64,000 nucleotides of DNA from Bacteroidia bacterium. GTDB taxonomy: Bacteria; Bacteroidota; Bacteroidia; J057. The translations under genes were made by a program, and so were the position numbers. Below are positions 43,505-52,779 of this stretch, one piece after another. The stretch covers positions 1,240,001 to 1,304,000 of the forward strand of contig JAWKNO010000002.1 in NCBI GenBank assembly GCA_041391665.1, given 5' to 3'. Each line of letters starts with the position of its first letter. The stretch's first letter is position 1. The notes under the pieces are model-generated. The model had not been told where the DNA came from. It made no database searches and worked only from the letters and a program-made list of their open reading frames with translations.

Positions 43505-43579
43505 GTAACAGGTTTTCTTTGGTTTTCCCGAAAACTTATCGAAAATTTAACGTAAACTAGAGTTGATTTAACAATATAT

Positions 43580-44269
43580 ATGGCAACTGAAAGATACAGA
43601 CGGAGAAGCAGCGTCGCCGACGACTTTGATACTTCATTGATGTATGATGATATTGAGAAGATTCGCGAGCGGGAGGAAGACGAGGAAAAAGACCAGAACA
43701 GCAAACTTGGGTCAGCCGGAATGATGGCCCTTATTGCTGGTGCGGGTTTGTTAATGGTAGGTGCTTTCCAATGGGCTATACCCGGCGATTTTATAGAAGC
43801 GCTTAATGCAATCCTCCCTATTATTGGGTATGGTGCGCTGGGATATGGTTTTTTCAAAACAATGAAACTCGCGTTTAGGGATAAGGAACTCAATTTTCCT
43901 GCACTGAATGTCTACCGGAAAACCAAACCTGTACCTCCTCCGGTCAATGAAGAAGCTGCCAGAACTCAAAATACAAATAGCAATACCCGCTATCAGCGGC
44001 GTTCCCGTACCTATGATCGGCCCGGCCAGAAAAAAGTGCTCCGCCGCTCCCGTACAAATCGCGTTTTTTCCGGTGTGGCTGGAGGAATTGCCGAATATAT
44101 GGGCATCTCTGCAGCTTTAATTCGCTTTGCATTTATCGCGGGCCTTTTTATGGGAATCGGTATGCCGATTTTTATCTACCTGCTTTTGTCAATCGTTCTG
44201 CCAGCTAATTACGACAGCATTGCCCAGAAACCACCTTTGCGCAATCCTAATATTCCCCCGGTGAGGTAA
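43580..44269 (+). CDS. PspC domain membrane protein
   Basis: 229 residues. An acidic N-terminal region (EKIREREEDEEKDQ) is followed by two hydrophobic segments (about 53-70 and 75-92). Past a polar linker there is a PspC domain (about 152-215): VLRRSRTNRVFSGVAGGIAEYMGIS, then a membrane helix LIRFAFIAGLFMGIGMPIFIYLLLSIVLP. PspC proteins sit in the inner membrane and in other phyla sense envelope stress. No PspA/B gene is near. First gene of the run leading to ftsE, 5 bases before the MORN gene. Confidence 0.88.
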   Translation: MATERYRRRSSVADDFDTSLMYDDIEKIREREEDEEKDQNSKLGSAGMMALIAGAGLLMVGAFQWAIPGDFIEALNAILPIIGYGALGYGFFKTMKLAFRDKELNFPALNVYRKTKPVPPPVNEEAARTQNTNSNTRYQRRSRTYDRPGQKKVLRRSRTNRVFSGVAGGIAEYMGISAALIRFAFIAGLFMGIGMPIFIYLLLSIVLPANYDSIAQKPPLRNPNIPPVR

Positions 44270-44274
44270 ATATC

Positions 44275-45120
44275 ATGAATCGTCTATACGCAGGAAATCT
44301 CTTGCTTTTGATTTGCCTCTTTTCCTGCCGGCAGGAAGAAAATATTTGTTATGAAGATTTTCCTAATGGAACCCGTAAATATGAAGTAGCCTGCGACCGT
44401 TGGAGCGGTGATTATCAGGGCGAAATGCGGGTATATAATGAAGAAGGCATCTTGACGGCAACCTACTTTTTTGTCGATGATAAAGAAGAGGATACTACAA
44501 GATTTTATACTCCCGATGGGTTTGTCTGGAAAAAAGTTCCGATGAAAAATGGAAAACCTGAGGGTATGCTTACCGAATATCGCCCGGATGGAACCTTAAA
44601 GCGAACAGTCAATTTTCAGGAAGGTGTTGCCGAAGGAGAATATATTGCCTATCACCCTGATGGTCAACAGATAAGGGAGTCGATTCAATATGTGGACGGA
44701 AGGCTCAGCGGCCCTTATGTCAGGTATTTTGAAAATGGTATACCTGAAGTCACCGGAGAATATATGATGGGTTTTAAGATGGGTAAGTGGACTCGTTATA
44801 GACCGGATGGTAGCCAATTGTGCGTATTTACCCTGTATATGAATCTTCGGGATGGAGGCTTTGGTGTTTTTAAAAATTCCGGAATGCCGTATATTACCGG
44901 AGAATTTGCACAGGATAAAATTGACGGAGAATTGAGCTTCTTCAACGAGGACGGGGAAATTATTAGAAAATCAGGGTGGGATGAAACCTGGTTGGTAAAA
45001 CAAAATGTACCTTCGGGGGTTAATGAAGAGGTTAATTTCACCGCCAGTATCAGAATTCCCGCCAGCGAAAATAATGCGGCAATTTACATCAAAGGAGATT
45101 CTGCCTGGATTCAACCTTAA
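44275..45120 (+). CDS. MORN-repeat (YwqK-like) lipoprotein
   Basis: 281 residues. Lipoprotein signal to Cys18 (LLLICLFSCRQ). The rest is a series of MORN-variant repeats: GDYQGEMRVYNEEGILTATYFF, KPEGMLTEYRPDGTLKRTVNF, VAEGEYIAYHPDGQQIRESIQY, RLSGPYVRYFENGIPEVTGEY, MGKWTRYRPDGSQL and DGELSFFNEDGEIIRKSGW. Such proteins are often labelled YwqK-family antitoxin, but that name is not evidence of a toxin partner here. It is probably a periplasmic or outer-membrane lipoprotein. It lies between the PspC gene and the 76-aa gene with gaps of 4-5 bases. Confidence 0.88.
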   Translation: MNRLYAGNLLLLICLFSCRQEENICYEDFPNGTRKYEVACDRWSGDYQGEMRVYNEEGILTATYFFVDDKEEDTTRFYTPDGFVWKKVPMKNGKPEGMLTEYRPDGTLKRTVNFQEGVAEGEYIAYHPDGQQIRESIQYVDGRLSGPYVRYFENGIPEVTGEYMMGFKMGKWTRYRPDGSQLCVFTLYMNLRDGGFGVFKNSGMPYITGEFAQDKIDGELSFFNEDGEIIRKSGWDETWLVKQNVPSGVNEEVNFTASIRIPASENNAAIYIKGDSAWIQP

Positions 45121-45124
45121 TCCT

Positions 45125-45355
45125 ATGATTACCACTGACATGCCCGTTTATTATCTGATGAAAGTTAAGGGAAAAGCAAAAATCCCTGATTATATTCAAC
45201 TCAGAGATGAAAATCTTACGCTGATTGGCTATTTCCGTCCGGGAAGAAAAGAACGGCTGGACAAAGTCGTAAAAAGTGTGGAAATCGCCGAAAAGCTATA
45301 TGATATTATTGATAATCTCACCGAGTATGGCAAGATGAAGAAATTTGAACTCTGA
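45125..45355 (+). CDS. 76-residue protein of unknown function, coupled to ftsE
   Basis: 76 residues from ATG 45125; a longer frame from 45005 lies inside the MORN gene. The sequence (ITTDMPVYYLMKVKGKAKIPDYIQLRDENLTLIGYF...RKERLDKVVKSVEIAEKLYDIIDNL) suggests a small strand-rich start and a helical end, soluble and charged. Its TGA overlaps the ftsE ATG by one base (TGATG), so the two are translationally linked. I do not recognise a family, though a small ORF ahead of ftsE is seen in other Bacteroidota. Confidence 0.75.
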   Translation: MITTDMPVYYLMKVKGKAKIPDYIQLRDENLTLIGYFRPGRKERLDKVVKSVEIAEKLYDIIDNLTEYGKMKKFEL

Positions 45356-46062
45356 TGCGTACCCTGATCAAATTTGAAGATGTCCACCTTTCTTATGGTC
45401 CCCGGCTTACGTTGGTAGGCATTAACTTTGAGCTTCAGTTAGGTGAGTTTGCTTATTTGGTCGGACGTACGGGTTCTGGTAAAAGTTCTATCCTCAAGAT
45501 GATCTATGCAGACGCTACGCCCTGGAAAGGCCGCGTATCGGTCGATAATTTTGTGGCATCTGAAATTTCTGATAAAAACCTGCCATTTCTTCGAAGAAAA
45601 CTGGGCATTGTTTTTCAGGATTTTCAACTATTGCCGGATCGAAATGTTGAGGATAATATTCACTTTGCCCTCCGGGCAACAGGCTGGACTGACCGTGGCA
45701 AAATTAAACAAAGAATTTCTGAAGTATTAATGCGTGTCGGTATGTCTGGAAAGGGGGTAGCCATGCCACATCAACTCTCTGGTGGTGAACAACAGCGGAT
45801 TGCGATTGCCCGGGCTCTGATCAATGACCCTTTGGTAATTGTCGCTGACGAACCTACCGGTAACCTGGACCCGGAGGCTACGAATAATATCATGGAAATC
45901 CTTCTTAAGGTCAACCGATCCGGGACTGCCGTCCTGATGGCCACCCATGAATATTCGCTAATCAAACAATACCCTCACCGGGTATTGGAAGTGGTGGAAA
46001 AAAAGATTCGCAATTTTCCAGATCCGGAAGCATTCCTTGCTCAAATGCGTCAATCATTCTGA
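45355..46062 (+). CDS. ftsE: Cell division ABC transporter ATP-binding protein FtsE
   Basis: 235 residues. ABC ATPase with Walker A GRTGSGKSS, Q-loop IVFQDFQLLPDRNVEDNI, signature LSGGEQQRIAIARAL, Walker B LVIVADEPTGNLD and H-loop ATHEYSLI. The LLPDRNVEDN segment is typical for FtsE. FtsE pairs with the membrane protein FtsX to control peptidoglycan hydrolases at the division site. No ftsX gene is adjacent, as is usual in this phylum where ftsX lies elsewhere. LolD-like transporters are the main alternative. Confidence 0.85.
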   Translation: MRTLIKFEDVHLSYGPRLTLVGINFELQLGEFAYLVGRTGSGKSSILKMIYADATPWKGRVSVDNFVASEISDKNLPFLRRKLGIVFQDFQLLPDRNVEDNIHFALRATGWTDRGKIKQRISEVLMRVGMSGKGVAMPHQLSGGEQQRIAIARALINDPLVIVADEPTGNLDPEATNNIMEILLKVNRSGTAVLMATHEYSLIKQYPHRVLEVVEKKIRNFPDPEAFLAQMRQSF

Positions 46063-46317
46063 TTGATCCGGTCATTCCTGCTAATTCTCCTTAAATACGT
46101 ATGACCTGTTTGCCTGGCAGGTGTAATCCGATTCCAAAATTGAATTTCTGTAAGTATTTGATTTTTAAATATTTATGTATTTAAGATTGGCTGATATCCT
46201 CTCCTTTACTTTGTCTGGTGTGTAAAGGAACGATGGTTCTGTGCTCAACTAACCCGTCGTTTTTCTCGTCTTTTATTTTGTCAGACGCTAGCCATTCATC
46301 TTAAATAAGAAATTTTT

Positions 46318-49300
46318 ATGAAAAAGATTTATGTACTTCTCCTCCTTGTGGGGATGGGGGGCTATGTGTTTGCACAGAATCGTCCCATCATGACGACTTC
46401 TCCCAGTCAGGCACGCCTTCAGCAAGAGTTTATGGCTAAAAGACCGTCGCAGGAATTAACTGCCCAACCTTCTGCACCGGTAAATTCGCCGCCTTTGGGT
46501 ACTTCTGTAACCGATGCAGTCTCAGCCATAAAAATTGCTGAAACTTCGAATGCCTATTCGGGCTTGATTGCGGAAGTCAACCAGGTACAAGTGGTCAATG
46601 GTGTAGGAAATGGTGGGGCGGTATTGTTTATGCACAGGCAAAACATCAATACCTGTGGCGGTACCGCCGCTGACAATGGTCGTATCCGTTACACATTTTC
46701 ATCTGATGGCGGGGCTTCCTGGAATGTCGGGAATGGTGTTAACGTTTCTCAGGGCACAAGTGCTCCTCCCGGACATTGTTTTGGTGTTGGGGACATAACG
46801 CCCGGATTTACTTTCCCTGTGCGTTATCCACAAGGCGCATTATTTATGCCTGCCGGAGGCACTTCGCTTGAGGACATGGTATTGACGCATTTGGGATCGA
46901 TTCTTACTCCGGGGCCTGGCGGGCAATGGGATGGGGCAGAGATCAGCACGGTTGAAGGGGCCATGAGTGCATCTCCGCTGGTAATCTCCCAGGAGGATTA
47001 CACCTTTACCAACGTCGGGCATGATATCAATACGGGTTTTGTTCAGGGAAAACCCGGTGAATTCTGGTTCGTAACCCGGGAAGCAAACGGAGCAAATAAT
47101 GACCCCGGTATTGGCCGGATTTTCCTGTACAAGGGCATCTATGATGCGGCCAAAACTAAAGTGGATTGGCAGTTGCATCACACATTTTACCCTGATCATT
47201 ATTTGTTATTTGACAATCAGCCTCATTTGACATATCCATCTATCGCATTTAGCCCGGATGGAAAAGATGGTTATATCTCGTGGCTGGGCGACTTAAATGG
47301 AAATGAAGATACCGTGCTTTCCCCGATCCTGATAGAAAGCCATGACTGGGGAAACAGTTGGAGTAATCCCTTTGAAATAAACCTAAACAGCTTCCCGGAA
47401 GTGACTGACTCCATGAAATGGCTCATGGTGCTGGACACAACCGGCGGAGTATTGGATACTATACCTTTTGCCACTGGCAAAGCGACGATTGGTTTTGAGC
47501 ATGACCTCGTAGTAGGTGCCGATGGGAATCCCTATATGGTAGTAACCATTGGCCCTGCTTCTCATATCAATGCCCGTGAAGCCAATTATGGAATTTTTTC
47601 AGGAATATATTTATTTACCGCTGTCATAACCCGCGACTTGTATGGCGATTTTAATATCATGCACCTTGCTTCACAAAGCACATTCCGTGCATATTGGGGG
47701 GATCTGACCCAGCCCGCTTCGGTCAATGTCAATATCTCTCAGGATATTCATCCACAGGCTTCCCGCACAGACGATGGTTCAATTGTATTTTTTTCATGGA
47801 CAGATACTGATACAACTAATGGCTGGTCGCCTTTGCCTGGCCCGCCCGGCTCAAACAACATGACTAATTTTGCCCCCAATCTGCTTACCCGTGGTTATGA
47901 TGTAAACAAACGAAAACTTACTTCCGTTCGAAATTGGACATTCGACGATTTAAACTGGGGTGGGAGAGTACTCTTGCCTAAAATGTCGCCAAATGCACTT
48001 CAAACGGCCCCCGATCTTTATACTTTACCTGTAGTAATTACCAATATTGATGGCGGTAATGCCAGTTTTCCTTGTTCCTATTACTATTTTTCAAATATCG
48101 TTTTTGATGCTTCAACAGAATTTACAGAAGACCCCAGTTTCTTTTACAACTGTAAGGAAAATCCATTTGCCAACTCGTTTTTGATAACAGAGCCCTCCTG
48201 TCTTGCGTCAGACGGCGCAATCAGTATTTTACCGACAGGTGGTTTGGGAAATTATACTTACCAGTGGGATGCAGCCGCAGGAAATAGCACTGACAGCATG
48301 GTTCTGGGTTTATCTGCGGGCATTTATTCTGTAACAGTGAAAGATGAATTCGGCTGTTCTGATTCAAAAACATTGATACTTAACAATGTGGGTGCCGCCT
48401 CTTTGTCGATTGATTCTTTGTCGTTTACGCCCATTTCCTGCTATGGGGCCAATGATGCCGGGGTCTGTTTGGTTTCGTCGGGAGGAACAGGGCCTTTTAC
48501 CTGGTCATGGAGCAATGGGGAGTCGGATTCTTGCGCTATGGCACTTGTGCCGGGCGAAAATATATTGATAATGACTGACTTGTTGAGTTGCAAAAGTATT
48601 ATCAGTATTTCAGTATCAGAACCGGATTCGATTTTGTTGAACAATATTGTAGTTGATGATTTGTCCTGTAATGGGGATCAATCCGGGGGAATTTCAGTAA
48701 ATGCGTTCGGAGGGACCGGACAGCTTTCTTATAGTTGGGACAACGGCCAATCCGGCTCAACGTTGAATAGCCTTTCAGCAGGGAGTTATCTATTGACCGT
48801 TACAGATGAAAATAACTGTTCATTGAGCAGGCAGATCGTAGTTAGTGAACCTGATTCCCTGGAAAATATATTTACTATTAATGATAATACGACGGCAGTT
48901 CCTCCATATAATGGAAATATTACCGTAAATATATCCGGGGGTAAGGCACCTTATTCAATTACATGGCGGAATGATGCCGGCAATTTCCTGAGTGTCGGGC
49001 AATTTGTTTTTGGCCTGGCTCCCGGAGTTTATACCGCTGATATATTGGATGATAATGGTTGTATACTGTTGGATACGGCTGTGGTTGGAGGGGTAAATAA
49101 ACTCACTCCGGAATCGCTGGGTTTTACAAAATTTACGATTGGTCCTAATCCGACGGATGGATGGCTGTTTTTTGAAATGGAATTGGTAAAGGCAGACTTT
49201 GTAAAACTAGTATTATTTGACAGTCAGGGACGATTAATTATGCATACCGATAAAGAACAAACACTTCAATGGCGGGAAACAATGGATCTGCGGTCCCTTC

Positions 49301-49371
49301 CTGCCAGTATCTATATCTTGCATATTTCGACCTCAAAAGGAACAATAATTAAGCGTCTGGCCATTGATTAG
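46318..49371 (+). CDS. Large T9SS-secreted protein with SprB-type repeats
   Basis: 1017 residues. Signal peptide (about 1-19), then a sialidase/BNR-like region (about 75-610) with repeated S-x-D-G-G/DxG-type turns (TFSSDGGASWNVG, AFSPDGKDGYISW, SHDWGNSWSNPF, RTDDGSIVFFSWTDTD). Four SprB-like repeats lie at about 627-922, each with an opening Cys or Asn-Gly, a GG-G-Y-Y-W-x-(N/D)G core and L-x-x-G-x-Y-x-(V/A)-x-(V/I)-x-D end. A type A sorting domain closes it (FTIGPNPTDGWLFFEME, LPASIYILHIST). It is probably a large cell-surface or released protein, perhaps glycan-binding or adhesive. A 255-base upstream gap holds its promoter, not identified. Confidence 0.88.
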   Translation: MKKIYVLLLLVGMGGYVFAQNRPIMTTSPSQARLQQEFMAKRPSQELTAQPSAPVNSPPLGTSVTDAVSAIKIAETSNAYSGLIAEVNQVQVVNGVGNGGAVLFMHRQNINTCGGTAADNGRIRYTFSSDGGASWNVGNGVNVSQGTSAPPGHCFGVGDITPGFTFPVRYPQGALFMPAGGTSLEDMVLTHLGSILTPGPGGQWDGAEISTVEGAMSASPLVISQEDYTFTNVGHDINTGFVQGKPGEFWFVTREANGANNDPGIGRIFLYKGIYDAAKTKVDWQLHHTFYPDHYLLFDNQPHLTYPSIAFSPDGKDGYISWLGDLNGNEDTVLSPILIESHDWGNSWSNPFEINLNSFPEVTDSMKWLMVLDTTGGVLDTIPFATGKATIGFEHDLVVGADGNPYMVVTIGPASHINAREANYGIFSGIYLFTAVITRDLYGDFNIMHLASQSTFRAYWGDLTQPASVNVNISQDIHPQASRTDDGSIVFFSWTDTDTTNGWSPLPGPPGSNNMTNFAPNLLTRGYDVNKRKLTSVRNWTFDDLNWGGRVLLPKMSPNALQTAPDLYTLPVVITNIDGGNASFPCSYYYFSNIVFDASTEFTEDPSFFYNCKENPFANSFLITEPSCLASDGAISILPTGGLGNYTYQWDAAAGNSTDSMVLGLSAGIYSVTVKDEFGCSDSKTLILNNVGAASLSIDSLSFTPISCYGANDAGVCLVSSGGTGPFTWSWSNGESDSCAMALVPGENILIMTDLLSCKSIISISVSEPDSILLNNIVVDDLSCNGDQSGGISVNAFGGTGQLSYSWDNGQSGSTLNSLSAGSYLLTVTDENNCSLSRQIVVSEPDSLENIFTINDNTTAVPPYNGNITVNISGGKAPYSITWRNDAGNFLSVGQFVFGLAPGVYTADILDDNGCILLDTAVVGGVNKLTPESLGFTKFTIGPNPTDGWLFFEMELVKADFVKLVLFDSQGRLIMHTDKEQTLQWRETMDLRSLPASIYILHISTSKGTIIKRLAID

Positions 49372-49398
49372 TACTATTTAAATGTGCCAGTTAATGTG

Positions 49399-49426
49399 AA
49401 AGGAGGGCTAAGGTCCTCCTTTTTTA
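49399..49426 (+). terminator. Intrinsic terminator
   Basis: AAAGGAGG (49399-49406) and CCTCCTTT (49415-49422) form a perfect 8-base stem with an 8-base loop, and the T-run extends through 49425. It is 28 bases after the stop of the SprB-repeat gene and ahead of the miaB promoter. Confidence 0.9.
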
Positions 49427-49478
49427 TTAAAATCCCGCTCCAACTGTCAAAATGGCATAGTTCCGGGAGGATTTTTTG

Positions 49479-49486
49479 TATATTTG
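49479..49486 (+). promoter_or_regulatory. Possible -7 element of the miaB operon
   Basis: TATATTTG fits TAnnTTTG and lies 45 bases before the miaB ATG and after the terminator at 49399-49426. No -33 TTTG at standard distance. It supports translation starting at 49531 rather than 49384, which would place the terminator inside the coding frame. Confidence 0.45.
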
Positions 49487-49530
49487 CTACCTGTTTATTT
49501 ACAGTAGCTACGCGTTACCAGAAAGGAAAC

Positions 49531-51024
49531 ATGAGAGATAAAATCACACAAAAAACATTTGCCCCGGCGGCATTGGAGCGTACAATGGAGGAGGAAAAAC
49601 AGGGACTGGCCTACGAGTCAACCGATAATCTTCAATCCACCGGAAAACTGGCCTATATAGAGACTTACGGCTGCCAGATGAATTTCTCTGATACGGAGAT
49701 TGTTGCATCTGTATTGAAAGATATGAATTATGGGTTTACGACGGATGCCAACGCCGCAGACCTGGTTTTTATCAATACCTGTAGTATTCGGGAAAATGCT
49801 GAAAGCAAAGTTTGGAACCGATTGGCTTCCCTCCGAAAGAAGAAGGAAGAAAAGCCGCATCTGATGGTGGGGGTATTGGGATGTATGGCCGAGCGATTGA
49901 AAACCCGGTTGCTTGAACAGGAAAAACTGGTGGATCTGGTCGTCGGTCCCGACGCTTATCGCGACCTTCCCAACCTGGTGAGTGAAGTAGAAACCGGCCA
50001 AAAGGCTGTGAATGTATTGCTCTCCCGTGAAGAGACCTACGCCAATATCGCTCCCGTGCGGTTGAATACCAATGGAATCTGCGCATTCGTAACGATTATG
50101 CGGGGCTGTGACAATATGTGCGCCTTTTGTGTTGTGCCGTTTACCAGAGGGAGAGAAAGAAGCCGGGACCCACAGTCTATATTGACAGAAGTACAGGCAT
50201 TGTACGCGCAGGGATACCGGGAGGTGACTTTGCTGGGACAAAATGTGGACTCATACAAATGGTCGCCGGACGAATCTCTGAAGGGTAAAGCCCAAATTGA
50301 AAAAAAACTCAACGAGGGGGAGCAGGTTGAAATTACCAATTTTGCGCAGCTGCTTGAAATGGTGGCCAAAGTAAGCCCTGAATTACGGGTACGGTTTTCC
50401 ACCTCACATCCCAAAGACATTACCGATGATGTCTTGCATACGATTGCTGCCTATGACAATATCTGCAATTATATCCACCTTCCGGTTCAGTCGGGTAGCA
50501 ATCGCATGCTCGATATGATGAACAGAGGATACACCCGTGAGTGGTACAAAGGGAAAGTTGACCGTATCAGAGAGATTATACCCGATTGTGCCATTTCAGC
50601 GGATATTATCACCGGATTTTGTACAGAGACTGAAGAAGATCATGCCGATACCATAGCGATTGTGGAGGCTTCTCAATACACTCATGCCTATATGTTTGCC
50701 TATAGCGAAAGACCCGGAACTGCCGCTTCAAAAAAATGGGCAGATGATGTGCCAGAAGAAGTCAAGAAGCAGCGATTGGCAGAAGTGATTGAATTGCAAA
50801 ACAGAATTTCTGCTGAGGGAAATGCAAAAGATATTGGCCAAACCTATAAAGTGCTGATTGAAGGGGATTCCAAACGGTCAAAGGCTGATTTTTGTGGAAG
50901 AAATGATCACAACAAAATGGTGGTTTTCCCAAAAATCGAGGGGTATATGCCCGGAGATTATGCATGGGTAAAAATCCTTTCATCAACGAGTGCAACCCTT
51001 AAAGGGAAAATTGTATCGAGATAA
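49531..51024 (+). CDS. miaB: tRNA-2-methylthio-N6-dimethylallyladenosine synthase
   Basis: 497 residues from ATG 49531, preceded by AAAGGAAAC. The longer in-frame opening from 49384 spans a terminator and was rejected. Cluster cysteines are Cys48 (TYGCQMN), Cys84 (NTCSIREN) and Cys118 (VLGCMAERL); the radical-SAM motif is CDNMCAFC (Cys193, Cys197, Cys200) followed by VVPFTRGRERSR. The TRAM domain is at the end. It methylthiolates A37 of tRNAs reading UNN codons. Compared with E. coli MiaB it has an insert around residues 240-260 (DESLKGKAQIEKKLNEGEQ). Its stop overlaps the next start by one base. Confidence 0.96.
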   Translation: MRDKITQKTFAPAALERTMEEEKQGLAYESTDNLQSTGKLAYIETYGCQMNFSDTEIVASVLKDMNYGFTTDANAADLVFINTCSIRENAESKVWNRLASLRKKKEEKPHLMVGVLGCMAERLKTRLLEQEKLVDLVVGPDAYRDLPNLVSEVETGQKAVNVLLSREETYANIAPVRLNTNGICAFVTIMRGCDNMCAFCVVPFTRGRERSRDPQSILTEVQALYAQGYREVTLLGQNVDSYKWSPDESLKGKAQIEKKLNEGEQVEITNFAQLLEMVAKVSPELRVRFSTSHPKDITDDVLHTIAAYDNICNYIHLPVQSGSNRMLDMMNRGYTREWYKGKVDRIREIIPDCAISADIITGFCTETEEDHADTIAIVEASQYTHAYMFAYSERPGTAASKKWADDVPEEVKKQRLAEVIELQNRISAEGNAKDIGQTYKVLIEGDSKRSKADFCGRNDHNKMVVFPKIEGYMPGDYAWVKILSSTSATLKGKIVSR

Positions 51025-52244
51025 TGACGATTCAACAAGTAAAACAGCGATACGGAATCATCGGCAACTGCAGGGAAATCAATCAGGCAGTGGAGATCGC
51101 CATGCAGGTTGCGCCAACAGAAGTGACAGTTTTGGTTTACGGTGAAAATGGTACCGGAAAAGACATTTTTTCAAGGATTATCCATGATTTCAGTAAACGC
51201 AAGCATAAAAAATTTATCGCCATCAACACGGGCGCGATTCCTGAAGGCACATTGGACTCCGAACTGTTTGGCCATGAAAAGGGCGCATTTACCTCTGCGT
51301 ATGATACGCGAAAAGGATATTTTGAAGAAGTAGAAGAAGGGACCATTTTTCTGGATGAAATCGGCGAGATGCCGCTGGCAACCCAGGCAAGACTTCTTCG
51401 GCTTCTGGAAAACGGTGAATACCTGCGGGTAGGTTCCAGTAAAGTACGCAAAGCGGATGTCAGGGTGATCGCTGCCACCAACAAAAACCTGGTGGAAATG
51501 ATCCGGCAGGGAAGGTTTCGTGAGGATTTGTATTTCCGACTGAATACTGTCTCTATTGTTGTGCCACCGTTGCGCAACCGGGGGGATGATATCGAATTGC
51601 TGTTCAATTATTTTGCGCTCGAATTTGGTGAAAAATATAGCAGAGAGCAGGTCTTTCTGGATGCCGAGGCTATCCCGTTGCTGCAACAATACCGTTGGCC
51701 AGGAAATGTCCGGGAGCTTCGGAATTTGGTTGAAAAACTGACCGTTTTGGTAAAAGGCGAAATCGTTTCTCCTACAGTACTTAGAAACAATCTTCTCATT
51801 CAGGACAGCTATCTTCCGATTGTGCGCCTTGGAAAAGAATACCCCAAACATAACGAAGACGCTGAGGACGAAAGAGAGAACCATAGTATGCTTTTGAAAC
51901 TGATTTATGATTTGGGGAAAGAAGTTGCTGATCTGAAAAAAATGATTTATCTGGGAATACAAGGGCGAGACAGAGATATTGAACATGATCATCCAGAAAC
52001 ATTTTCACCTACGCCCAGATATGACAATAATTTCGGTCAGCCGCAGATTATTGAACCCGTACAACCCGTGACGAAAGAACTGGCACTATTGGAGGAGTCC
52101 CTTTCATTGGAGAAAAAAGAAAAAGAAATGATTCTGAAGGCTCTTACCCGGCACAATAATAACCGGAAAAAGGCAGCCCAGGAATTGGGGATATCGGAAA
52201 GGACGCTTTACCGCAAAATTAAAAATTACGATATTGATGCGTAA
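51024..52244 (+). CDS. Sigma-54-type AAA+ activator without receiver domain, GAFTSA variant
   Basis: 406 residues. The AAA+ domain starts almost at the N-terminus: Walker A GENGTGKD (40-47), the sigma-54 contact loop as GAFTSA (87-92) rather than GAFTGA, Walker B TIFLDEIGEMP (Asp111-Glu112), RLNTVSIVVPPLRNR arginine fingers, and WPGNVRELRNLVEKL. A long variable linker (about 255-345) precedes a Fis-type helix-turn-helix (NRKKAAQELGISERTLYRKIKNYDI). No receiver or GAF domain is present, so activity may be set by expression or partners. It sits in the miaB-lptE-secG run, as seen in other Bacteroidota. Confidence 0.92.
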   Translation: MTIQQVKQRYGIIGNCREINQAVEIAMQVAPTEVTVLVYGENGTGKDIFSRIIHDFSKRKHKKFIAINTGAIPEGTLDSELFGHEKGAFTSAYDTRKGYFEEVEEGTIFLDEIGEMPLATQARLLRLLENGEYLRVGSSKVRKADVRVIAATNKNLVEMIRQGRFREDLYFRLNTVSIVVPPLRNRGDDIELLFNYFALEFGEKYSREQVFLDAEAIPLLQQYRWPGNVRELRNLVEKLTVLVKGEIVSPTVLRNNLLIQDSYLPIVRLGKEYPKHNEDAEDERENHSMLLKLIYDLGKEVADLKKMIYLGIQGRDRDIEHDHPETFSPTPRYDNNFGQPQIIEPVQPVTKELALLEESLSLEKKEKEMILKALTRHNNNRKKAAQELGISERTLYRKIKNYDIDA

Positions 52245-52776
52245 GAACATTTTTCACACATCTTCACATTCCATTTTTCTTAAGGTGCTGGTCACCTTTG
52301 GGTTAGCCTTGTCCGTAGTTTCCTGCCAGATATCCTTCAATTTTACCGGAGGTAAAGCGGATAATAGTCTTCAGACACTGTCAATCAGCCAGTTTATCAA
52401 TGAAGCTGATATCGTCGTTCCCTATCTCGCGCAGGAAACTACGCAGCAGTTGCAGGATCGTTTTCTCAGCCAGTCAAGACTTACCCTCACTTCCGGAGCC
52501 GCTGATGTTGAGTTGGGCGGAAGCATTACGCGTTATACCATGTTGCCTGTGGCGATTCAGGGCGATGACAGGGCGGCGCAAAACAGGTTGACGATAACCG
52601 TAAAAGTAAAATTTGTCAACAATGTTGACCCCGCCGAAAGTTGGGATCAGACATTTAGTAAGTTTATCGATTTTGATTCAGAAGAAGATTTTACCAGTGT
52701 GGAACGAGACAGAATCAACGACGTTTTGGAGCAGATCACTCAGGATGTTTTTAGCAAATCTATTGGCAAGTGGTAG
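52237..52776 (+). CDS. lptE: LPS-assembly lipoprotein LptE (Bacteroidota type)
   Basis: 179 residues from ATG 52237, overlapping the activator gene by 8 bases. Lipoprotein signal ends at VVSCQISFNFTGG. The mature part (TLSISQFINEADIVVPYLAQETTQQLQDRFLSQSRL, then DVELGGSITRYTMLPVAIQGDDRAAQNRLTITVKVKFVN) follows the LptE pattern in this phylum, with alternating strands and a C-terminal helix. LptE plugs the LptD barrel that inserts LPS into the outer membrane. The identification rests on this pattern and the conserved neighbours. Confidence 0.85.
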   Translation: MRKNIFHTSSHSIFLKVLVTFGLALSVVSCQISFNFTGGKADNSLQTLSISQFINEADIVVPYLAQETTQQLQDRFLSQSRLTLTSGAADVELGGSITRYTMLPVAIQGDDRAAQNRLTITVKVKFVNNVDPAESWDQTFSKFIDFDSEEDFTSVERDRINDVLEQITQDVFSKSIGKW

Positions 52777-52779
52777 TCT

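Noticed and set aside
44275..45120. Toxin-antitoxin system suggested by YwqK-like MORN repeats
   Set aside because: No toxin-like gene adjoins it; neighbours are PspC, a small protein and FtsE. The antitoxin label of the family is weakly founded.
46063..46317. Riboswitch or small RNA in the gap before the SprB-repeat gene
   Set aside because: Only AT-rich sequence without a convincing stem or known motif; probably promoter and leader.
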